Below are positions 58,587-64,000 of a stretch of DNA of 64,000 bases, one piece after another; the stretch's first letter is position 1, and each line of letters opens with the position of its first letter. The notes beneath the pieces are model-generated. The model was not told the DNA's origin and ran no database searches. It saw only the letters and a program-made list of their open reading frames with translations. The stretch covers positions 1 through 64,000 of the forward strand of contig CAVOXR010000007.1 in the NCBI GenBank assembly GCA_963700475.1. The letters run 5' to 3'. The stretch is from Prado023 sp963700475 (GTDB taxonomy: Bacteria; Actinomycetota; Actinomycetes; S36-B12; CAIYMF01). The translations under genes were made by a program, and so were the position numbers.

Positions 58587-59726
58587 CTAGATCACCGAGA
58601 GCAGGCGGGCGCAGCGGGCAAGGCGCTCGCGCCACCACATGGTCTGCTCGCCGCCGAGCGCATCGGCCGCCCGCCCGAGCGCCTGCTCGTCGGGAAGTCG
58701 ACGGGTCACGGCCATCTGCCCGTCGCGCGGGATGAGCGTGTTCGCACTGACGTCGTCGCTGAGCAGGAGGCCGGTGCCCAGGCCCGCCGCACCGGCGAGG
58801 TCGGGCACCGCGGCCGCCAGTGCCAGGCCGGCGCACAGCCCGACGGAGGTGTTCATCTCGCCGGACACCACGACGGGCAGCCCGATCTCCTCGATCAGCG
58901 ACAGGGCGCGGGCGACCCCGCCGACCGGGGCGACCTTGACGATCAGGACGTCACCGGCCGAGCGCAGCGACGCGGCCAGGTCGTCGGCGTACAGGTCACG
59001 CGCGCGGCGCAGGCCCTCGTCGACGGCGATGCGCACGCTGACCTCGTCGTCGACGAGCCGGTAGCGCAGCTCTGCGAGCTCCGTGGTGGTTCGGCACGGC
59101 TGCTCGAAGTAGTCCAGGACGGGGCCGAACTCCGCGGCGAACATGCGTGCCGCGCGTCGCGCCTCGGTGACGGTCCACGCCCCGTTCGCGTCGAGCCGGA
59201 TCAACGGGTCACGGACCCCTGCCTCCGACAGCGCTGCGCGCACCGTCGCGACACGGGCCAGGTCGTCGGCCAGGGCTGACCCCGGCTCGGCGACCTTGAC
59301 CTTGAACGTGGTCGCGCCCGTCTGCGCCACGGCGTCGGTCACGTAGCCGGCGATGTCCTCTGCCGGCAGGGCCGGCACCACCACGTTGACCGGGACGTGA
59401 CTGCGGACCGGATCGGGCCAGGTGCCCCACGCGGCCTCGACGGCGGCAGCGAGCCAGCGGGCGGCCTCCCAGTCGTCGTACTCGGGGAACGGTGCCCACT
59501 CGCCCCACCCCGATGGGCCGCAGAACAGCATGCCCTCGCGGTGCTCGACCTGCCGGAAGCGACGGTTGAGCGGCACCCGGAACGGGACGGCCACCGCGGC
59601 CAGGGCAGAGGGGCTCAGCTCCGGCAGGACCGGTCGTCCGGGGCGGGACGGCGGGGCGCTCGTGGCCCCCGGCACATCCGTGGCGATCGGGGTCGTGGTC
59701 GTCGGGTCAGCGGCCATGGGCGTCAC
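58587..59726 (-). CDS. menC: o-Succinylbenzoate synthase
   Basis: Enolase-superfamily enzyme that dehydrates SHCHC to o-succinylbenzoate. It has 379 residues if started at the GTG 59724-59726, which overlaps the menB stop (GTGA); the ATG at 59717 is an alternative. The first ~40 residues are Thr/Pro-rich. The catalytic KVK is in TTFKVKVAEPG; metal ligands are in LIRLDANGAW, YFEQPC and IAVDEG; the second lysine is in LIVKVAPVGG. It has the actinobacterial MenC pattern and sits in the menB-menC-menD order. Confidence 0.93.
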   Translation of the reverse strand: MTPMAADPTTTTPIATDVPGATSAPPSRPGRPVLPELSPSALAAVAVPFRVPLNRRFRQVEHREGMLFCGPSGWGEWAPFPEYDDWEAARWLAAAVEAAWGTWPDPVRSHVPVNVVVPALPAEDIAGYVTDAVAQTGATTFKVKVAEPGSALADDLARVATVRAALSEAGVRDPLIRLDANGAWTVTEARRAARMFAAEFGPVLDYFEQPCRTTTELAELRYRLVDDEVSVRIAVDEGLRRARDLYADDLAASLRSAGDVLIVKVAPVGGVARALSLIEEIGLPVVVSGEMNTSVGLCAGLALAAAVPDLAGAAGLGTGLLLSDDVSANTLIPRDGQMAVTRRLPDEQALGRAADALGGEQTMWWRERLARCARLLSVI

Positions 59727-60646
59727 GGCCGCTTCGGGAACTTGGCGAAGTCAGGGGTGCGCTTGCCCGTGTAGGCATCGCGGCCCTCCTGGGCCTCCTC
59801 GGTCATGTAGAACAGCAGGGTCGCGTCACCCGCGAGCTGCTGGATGCCTGCCAGCCCATCGTCCACGGCGTTGTGCGAGGCCTTGAGCATCCGCAGTGCC
59901 AGGGGCGACATGGTGAGCATCTCGCGCGCCCACTGCATCGTCTCCTCCTCGAGGTCCTCCAGCGGCACGACCTGGTTCACCAGGCCCCACTCGTAGGCCT
60001 GCTCGGCGCCGTACTGCCGGCAGAGGAACCAGACCTCGCGGGAGCGCTTCTGGCCGATCTGGCGGGCCAGCAGGCCGGAGCCGTAGCCACCGTCGAAGGA
60101 GCCGACCTTCGGGCCGGTCTGGCCGAACCGGGCGTTGTCAGCGGCGATGCTCAGGTCGCAGCAGATGTGCAGGACGTGCCCCCCGCCCATCGCGTACCCG
60201 GCGACCATCGCGACGACCGGCTTGGGCAGTCGGCGGATCTGCACCTGCAGGTCCAGCACGTTGAGCCGACCGATGCCCTTGTGGGCGACCTCATCGTCGC
60301 CGATGTAGCCGTCGTTGCCGCGGATGCGCTGGTCGCCGCCGGAGCAGAACGCCCAGTCGCCCTGCCCGGTCAGGATGATGACGCCGACCCGGTCGTCGTC
60401 GCGGGCGAGGTTGAAGGCCGCCTGGAGCTCGAACAGCGTCTGCGGCCGGAACGCGTTGCGCACCTCGGGACGGTTGATCGTGATCTTCGCCACGCCGTCG
60501 CCGGACAGCTCGTACTTGATGTCGGTCCACTCACCGACGGCCTGCCAGTCGGCGCCCGGGCGGACCGTCGAGACCGACGGGTCCGAGTAGGCCGGGCTGG
60601 CCTTCGGGACGACAGGGATCGAGGCGTATCGGCGACGGGTGTCCAC
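59723..60646 (-). CDS. menB: 1,4-Dihydroxy-2-naphthoyl-CoA synthase
   Basis: Crotonase-family enzyme that closes the naphthoquinone ring of menaquinone. It has 307 residues from the GTG at 60644-60646. Characteristic parts: INRPEVRNAFRPQTLFEL, FCSGGDQRIRG, VAGYAMGGGHVLHICCDLS, and the QTGPKVGSFDGGYG loop with the catalytic aspartate. A TACCCT box exactly 7 nt before the GTG indicates a leaderless mRNA. menE and menA are not in the window. Confidence 0.96.
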   Translation of the reverse strand: MDTRRRYASIPVVPKASPAYSDPSVSTVRPGADWQAVGEWTDIKYELSGDGVAKITINRPEVRNAFRPQTLFELQAAFNLARDDDRVGVIILTGQGDWAFCSGGDQRIRGNDGYIGDDEVAHKGIGRLNVLDLQVQIRRLPKPVVAMVAGYAMGGGHVLHICCDLSIAADNARFGQTGPKVGSFDGGYGSGLLARQIGQKRSREVWFLCRQYGAEQAYEWGLVNQVVPLEDLEEETMQWAREMLTMSPLALRMLKASHNAVDDGLAGIQQLAGDATLLFYMTEEAQEGRDAYTGKRTPDFAKFPKRP

Positions 60647-60653
60647 GGTCCAC

Positions 60654-60659
60654 AGGGTA
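60654..60659 (-). promoter_or_regulatory. -10 box for a leaderless menB transcript
   Basis: TACCCT on the minus strand ends 7 nt before the menB GTG, with GTGGACC between and no ribosome site. It would drive menB-menC. Confidence 0.55.
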
Positions 60660-60745
60660 GGGCACCGGTGGGCCCGCGGCTGCGAACCGCGGTCCCCTGA
60701 CCCGTCGGTCTCGGATACGTCCGGCCAGTGGACCAGAATGCAGAC

Positions 60746-61549
60746 ATGACGTCCCTGGAGGTCAGCATCGAGCCCGCAGTCGTCGTGGATCAGCTCACGG
60801 TGGTCCGGGGCGGCACCACTGCGCTCAAGGGCGTTCGCTTCGAGCTCGAGCCGGGCACCCTCACGGGCCTGCTCGGGCCGTCAGGGGCGGGCAAGACCAC
60901 GCTGATGCGCGCCATCGTCGGGGTGCAGATCATCACGGCGGGCACCGTGACGGTCCTCGGCCGGACCGCCGGGGCAGCACCGCTGCGCAATCGCGTGGGG
61001 TACGTCACCCAGGACCCGAGCGTCTACCCGGACCTGTCCGTCCGCCAGAACCTGCGGTACTTCGCCAAGGTCCTGGGCGCTCCGAGCTCCGACATCGATC
61101 GCGTGATCGAGGAGGTCCAGCTGCAACCGCAGGCCGAACAGGTCGTGTCGACGCTCTCGGGAGGCGAGCGCTCGCGGGTCTCGTTGGCGACCGCGCTCCT
61201 CGGGAGCCCGGAGCTGCTCGTGCTCGACGAGCCGACGGTGGGGCTCGATCCCGTGCTGCGTCGAGAGCTGTGGGACCTCTTCGGGCGCCTCGCGACCCGC
61301 GGCGTCACCCTGCTCGTGTCCAGCCATGTCATGGATGAGGCCACGCGCTGCCACCGGTTGCTCCTGCTCCGCCAGGCCGAGCTCCTCGCCGACGGGACCC
61401 TGGCGCAGCTCCAGGCGTTGACGGGCCAGTCCGACCCCGAGCAGGTCTTCCTGCACCTGATCGACAACGGGGTCCAGGCACCTCCCAGCGGACCTGCCGA
61501 GGATCTGCCCGGTCGAGCCGATCCCGAGGCTGAGGGGAGGACGGCATGA
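60746..61549 (+). CDS. ABC transporter ATP-binding protein
   Basis: 267 residues from the ATG at 60746; CAGAAT (60734-60739) is 6 nt upstream, so a leaderless start is likely, and a GTG at 60728 is an alternative. Walker A GPSGAGKTT, Q-loop YVTQDPS, signature LSGGERSRV, Walker B LLVLDEPTVGLD and the switch histidine in VSSHVMDEA are all present. Paired with the permease downstream by a 4-bp overlap, it forms a DrrAB/ABC-2-type exporter. The substrate is unknown. Confidence 0.95.
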   Translation: MTSLEVSIEPAVVVDQLTVVRGGTTALKGVRFELEPGTLTGLLGPSGAGKTTLMRAIVGVQIITAGTVTVLGRTAGAAPLRNRVGYVTQDPSVYPDLSVRQNLRYFAKVLGAPSSDIDRVIEEVQLQPQAEQVVSTLSGGERSRVSLATALLGSPELLVLDEPTVGLDPVLRRELWDLFGRLATRGVTLLVSSHVMDEATRCHRLLLLRQAELLADGTLAQLQALTGQSDPEQVFLHLIDNGVQAPPSGPAEDLPGRADPEAEGRTA

Positions 61550-62274
61550 AGCTCCACCTGACGCTGGCCACCGCGCAGCGGGTGCTCGCCCAGATCCGTC
61601 ACGACCACCGGACGATGGCGCTGCTCGTGGCCGTCCCCTCACTCCTGATGACACTGCTGTGGTGGATCTACCAGGGTGGGCGGATCTTCGACCAGATCGG
61701 GGCCCCGCTGCTGGGCATCTTCCCGCTGGTGATCATGTTCCTGATCACGTCCGTGACGACCCTGCGCGAGCGGACGTCCGGGACGCTGGAGCGGTTGATG
61801 ACCATGCCCATCGGGCGGGCGGACTTCGTGGTCGGCTACGCACTCGCGCTGGGATTCGCCGCGCTCATCCAGACCAGCCTGGTGGCGACCTACGCGATCG
61901 TCGTCCTCGACCTGCAGGTCGCGGGGCCGGAGTGGATGCTGGTCGGCGTCTCGGTCCTGTCGGCGATCCTGGGCGTCACGATGGGCCTGGCGTCCAGCTC
62001 GCTGGCGCGAACCGAGTTCCAGGCCGTCCAGTTCATGCCCGCCCTGATCTTCCCGCAGTTCCTGCTCTGCGGGCTGCTCGTCCCGCGCGAGCTGATGCCA
62101 CCCGCCGCCGAGTTCATCTCCGCCTTCCTCCCGCTGAGCTACGCCGTCGACGCGGTCAAGGAGGTGGCGAGGTTCCCCAACCCGACCATCGGGTGGGAGG
62201 TTGCGATCATCTGCCTGTTCATCGTCGGGCTGCTCGCCCTCGGGGTCACGACCCTGAAGCGTCGGTCGGCGTAG
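61546..62274 (+). CDS. ABC-2 type transporter permease
   Basis: 242 residues with six transmembrane helices. The segment TTLRERTSGTLERLMTMPIGR after the second helix is the typical ABC-2 coupling region, and LLCGLLVPRELMPP a typical late loop. Start ATG overlaps the ATPase stop (ATGA). It works with the ATPase as an exporter of a drug, lipid or similar compound. Confidence 0.94.
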   Translation: MKLHLTLATAQRVLAQIRHDHRTMALLVAVPSLLMTLLWWIYQGGRIFDQIGAPLLGIFPLVIMFLITSVTTLRERTSGTLERLMTMPIGRADFVVGYALALGFAALIQTSLVATYAIVVLDLQVAGPEWMLVGVSVLSAILGVTMGLASSSLARTEFQAVQFMPALIFPQFLLCGLLVPRELMPPAAEFISAFLPLSYAVDAVKEVARFPNPTIGWEVAIICLFIVGLLALGVTTLKRRSA

Positions 62275-62284
62275 CGTCCCGTCA

Positions 62285-62803
62285 TCACGCCCTGCGGTAG
62301 GTCCGGGCCACGAACCCGCTCGGCCACGTCTGGACGCCGTCAAGCAGCAGGCCTGCAGGCTGTCCGCCAGGGTGGAACAGCGGCAACCCAGCGCCCAGGA
62401 GGACGGGGGCGGTCGTGAGCACGAGGTCGTCGATGAGCCCCTCGGCAAGGAATGCGCTGATGACCCGGCCCCCGTCGACGTAGACGCGATCGAGACCCTG
62501 GTCGGTCCACTGGGCGAGCGCCTCCCGCGGGGCCAGCTGGACGAAATGGACGTGGGCGCGTGGAGGCGGCGGACGATGCGTGAAGACGTACACCGGTCGT
62601 TCGCCGAACGGCAGCGGGTCGAGATGGGCGATGTGGTCGTACGTCCCTCGTCCCATGGCCAGGGCGTCAACCGATGCCAGGAACTCGTCGAAGCCGTAGT
62701 CCTCATCGGGTCGGGCAGCCTGCTCGAGCCACTCCAGTGATCCGTCGAGCGTGGCGATGTACCCGTCGATGCTGGTGGCGATGAAGACCGAGAGCTGGGT
62801 CAT
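62285..62803 (-). CDS. Dihydrofolate reductase / RibD C-terminal domain family protein
   Basis: 172 residues. MTQLSVFIATSIDGYIATLDG is the family's N-terminus, followed by ALAMGRGTYDHI, VYVFTHR, and VYVDGGRVISAFLAEGLIDDL with the NADPH-binding GG. Stand-alone members are NADPH-dependent reductases of unknown substrate, not housekeeping FolA. The ATG is at 62801-62803 with only a weak GGGGGC upstream. It converges on the ABC permease with a 10-bp gap. Confidence 0.88.
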   Translation of the reverse strand: MTQLSVFIATSIDGYIATLDGSLEWLEQAARPDEDYGFDEFLASVDALAMGRGTYDHIAHLDPLPFGERPVYVFTHRPPPPRAHVHFVQLAPREALAQWTDQGLDRVYVDGGRVISAFLAEGLIDDLVLTTAPVLLGAGLPLFHPGGQPAGLLLDGVQTWPSGFVARTYRRA

Positions 62804-62846
62804 CCGCAGCCCCCGACGAGACGCGGCCCCGCTGGGCCGGTGGCGG

Positions 62847-63200
62847 TCAGTGCAGGTGCTCCTTCCAGTCCTCGGGCACCTTCCCCGTCGGACCCGGCTT
62901 GGGCTGGTCAAGGGGCCGATGCGCGGGTGGCGCCAGCTCGACGCCGTCGACGTAGTCGCCCGTGGTGAAGGAGTAGAACCATTCCTCGCCGGGCTCGAAG
63001 CTCGTGATCACGGGGTGGCCCGCTGCGGTCGCGTGCCCGGTGGCGTGCTGGCTCGGGGACGCGTCACAGCACCCGATGTGACCGCACAGGGCACACCGCC
63101 GCAGGTTGAACCACCAGCCCGGCCCGTCACCGGCAAGGCACTCGACGCAGCCATCGCCCGATGGGGGGACGGACGGATCGATCCCGGAGGTGGTCGTCAT
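62847..63200 (-). CDS. UBP-type zinc finger domain protein
   Basis: 117 residues from the ATG at 63198-63200. Zinc ligands are in GCVECLAGDG, RRCALCGHIGCCD and the histidines of HATGHATAAGHPV, the ZnF-UBP pattern. In eukaryotes the domain binds ubiquitin tails; bacterial single-domain versions are common in actinobacteria and their role is unknown. CATAAT (63207-63212) is 6 nt before the ATG, again a leaderless layout. It is 43 bp upstream of the reductase gene on the same strand. Confidence 0.88.
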   Translation of the reverse strand: MTTTSGIDPSVPPSGDGCVECLAGDGPGWWFNLRRCALCGHIGCCDASPSQHATGHATAAGHPVITSFEPGEEWFYSFTTGDYVDGVELAPPAHRPLDQPKPGPTGKVPEDWKEHLH

Positions 63201-63336
63201 ACGGGGATTATGAAGGGGCCAGCAGGTCGTGTCCATGTGCCGACGGGAGCCGTTCCCGGGCCGTCTCCCTCACGGAACGACCCTGTCCACAGCCTGGTTC
63301 GTCGTCTCTGGCGTTGTCAGCCATCCCCGATAGTGT

Positions 63337-63352
63337 TCGTACAAGTGTTCGA
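63337..63352 (+). promoter_or_regulatory. LexA-like SOS box
   Basis: TCGTAC-AAGT-GTTCGA differs at one position from the actinobacterial LexA consensus TCGAAC-N4-GTTCGA. It lies 15 bp before the DUF222/HNH start and just after a TAGTGT -10-like box (63331-63336), so LexA would block transcription. Confidence 0.5.
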
Positions 63353-63367
63353 CCATGGGGGTTTCGG

Positions 63368-64000
63368 GTGAGCAGCACGACAGTCGATCAGCGCAGGGTG
63401 GTGGATCCGCGGGCGATCGGGGCGCTGGGGTCGGCGACGGCGGAGGTGGCCGATCTGTGGGCGCGGGCCACCGACGTGGCGCGCGGGGAGCTGCCCGGGA
63501 TGGGGCTGCTGGCCGGGGACCGGCCGACCGCGGACGTGGATGTCCTGGCGGGGGCCGTCGCGGTGGTGGAGTTCGAGTTGGCCCGCCGGATGCACGCGGC
63601 CAGCAGTGCGGGCAGCCTGCCGCTGGTGGGTCCGGGGGCGCTCCTGGCCGCCCGGGGCTGGGCCGCCCCGCATGCCAAACGACTGACTCGCGCGGGGGCT
63701 CTGGCCGCCGAGCACCCGTCGCTGGCGTCGGCGTGGGCGGCGGGGATCATCACCAGTGACCATGTGGATGCGATCGCCCGCAATGTCGGCCCGCTCAACC
63801 CCGACGAACTCGCCGCGGTGGTCGAGGAGCTGTCCCCGTTGTGGGGGCGGTTGTCACCGCCGGCGGTGGCTGCGTTCGTGGCACGGGTGATCCGGGTGCT
63901 GCACCCGCCCCCGGACCCGGACCCGGATGAGGTGGGCGCCTATGAGACCCGGTCGGTGTCGTTCGCGGTGACCGGAGACGCGGTCATCCTGTCCGGGGTG
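63368..64000 (+). CDS. DUF222 / HNH endonuclease-type (13E12 repeat family) protein, 3' end cut by window edge
   Basis: The first 211 codons are visible. The start is the GTG at 63368 (VSSTTVDQRRVVDPRAIGAL); no earlier in-frame start exists after the last stop. The helical DUF222 part is recognisable by FELARRMHAASSAGSLPL, AAPHAKRLTRAGALAAEHP, AAGIITSDHVDAIARNV and AVTGDAVILSGV. The HNH nuclease motif, usually near the C-terminus, lies beyond the window. These proteins are abundant in actinobacteria and are suspected mobile or DNA-damage-linked nucleases. A LexA-like box just upstream fits that. Confidence 0.85.
   Translation, partial: MSSTTVDQRRVVDPRAIGALGSATAEVADLWARATDVARGELPGMGLLAGDRPTADVDVLAGAVAVVEFELARRMHAASSAGSLPLVGPGALLAARGWAAPHAKRLTRAGALAAEHPSLASAWAAGIITSDHVDAIARNVGPLNPDELAAVVEELSPLWGRLSPPAVAAFVARVIRVLHPPPDPDPDEVGAYETRSVSFAVTGDAVILSGV

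Overview
The window is a contiguous, very GC-rich bacterial chromosome segment with the codon use, gene content and gene order of a high-GC actinobacterium. The rpoC-rpoB-rplL-rplJ / rplA-rplK-nusG-secE-tRNA-Trp / aspartate aminotransferase / murB / rpmG-tRNA-Met-tRNA-Thr / tRNA-Tyr-yajQ order is the conserved actinobacterial arrangement. Genus cannot be fixed from sequence reading alone. I see no rRNA, CRISPR array, integrase or insertion sequence.

Region by region: (1) 1-15118, mostly minus strand: transcription/translation core (rpoC truncated at the window edge, rpoB, rplL, rplJ with an L10-type leader, rplA, rplK, nusG, secE, tRNA-Trp). Two plus-strand membrane-associated proteins sit between rplJ and rplA: a Vps62-like protein and a proline-rich TM2 protein. 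(2) 15257-22028: PLP aminotransferase, murB, a formate/nitrite channel with a small membrane protein, rpmG, four tRNAs in all with tRNA-Trp (Trp, Met, Thr, Tyr), an SDR enzyme, yajQ and a HAD phosphatase. (3) 22069-26375: an unusual mini-set of complex I-like subunits (B-like, C-like, I-like), divergent from korA-korB, a ferredoxin-dependent 2-oxoacid oxidoreductase. (4) 26399-32651: UspA, CaiB-type CoA-transferase, a hypothetical protein with a thrice-repeated motif, RarD transporter, polyprenyl diphosphate synthase, TrpB2. (5) 32750-48478: a complete 14-gene nuoA-N operon, tightly overlapping, followed upstream by a geranylgeranyl-reductase-family flavoprotein. (6) 50197-53319: pyruvate formate-lyase and its activase. 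(7) 54135-60646: menaquinone genes menG, menF, menD, menC, menB, with a rhodanese gene behind a CsoR/CstR-like operator. (8) 60746-64000: ABC exporter, DHFR/RibD-like reductase, UBP-type zinc finger protein, and the start of a DUF222/HNH (13E12-like) gene behind a LexA-like box.

Together the genes describe a facultative energy metabolism. Complex I feeds a menaquinone pool made by the men genes, the polyprenyl synthase and possibly the reductase. PFL plus a formate channel gives a fermentative branch. KorAB links 2-oxoacids to ferredoxin, with a possible ferredoxin-linked use of the orphan B/C/I subunits.

Two sequence-wide patterns stand out. Many genes have an extended -10 hexamer (TANNNT) exactly 6-7 nt before the start codon and no Shine-Dalgarno, the layout of leaderless mRNAs. 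Four otherwise well-conserved genes (SDR, caiB, nuoH, nuoD) carry +1 insertions, and nuoD also a nonsense codon. These look like residual assembly or base-calling errors rather than real decay, and should be resolved before any of them is called a pseudogene.
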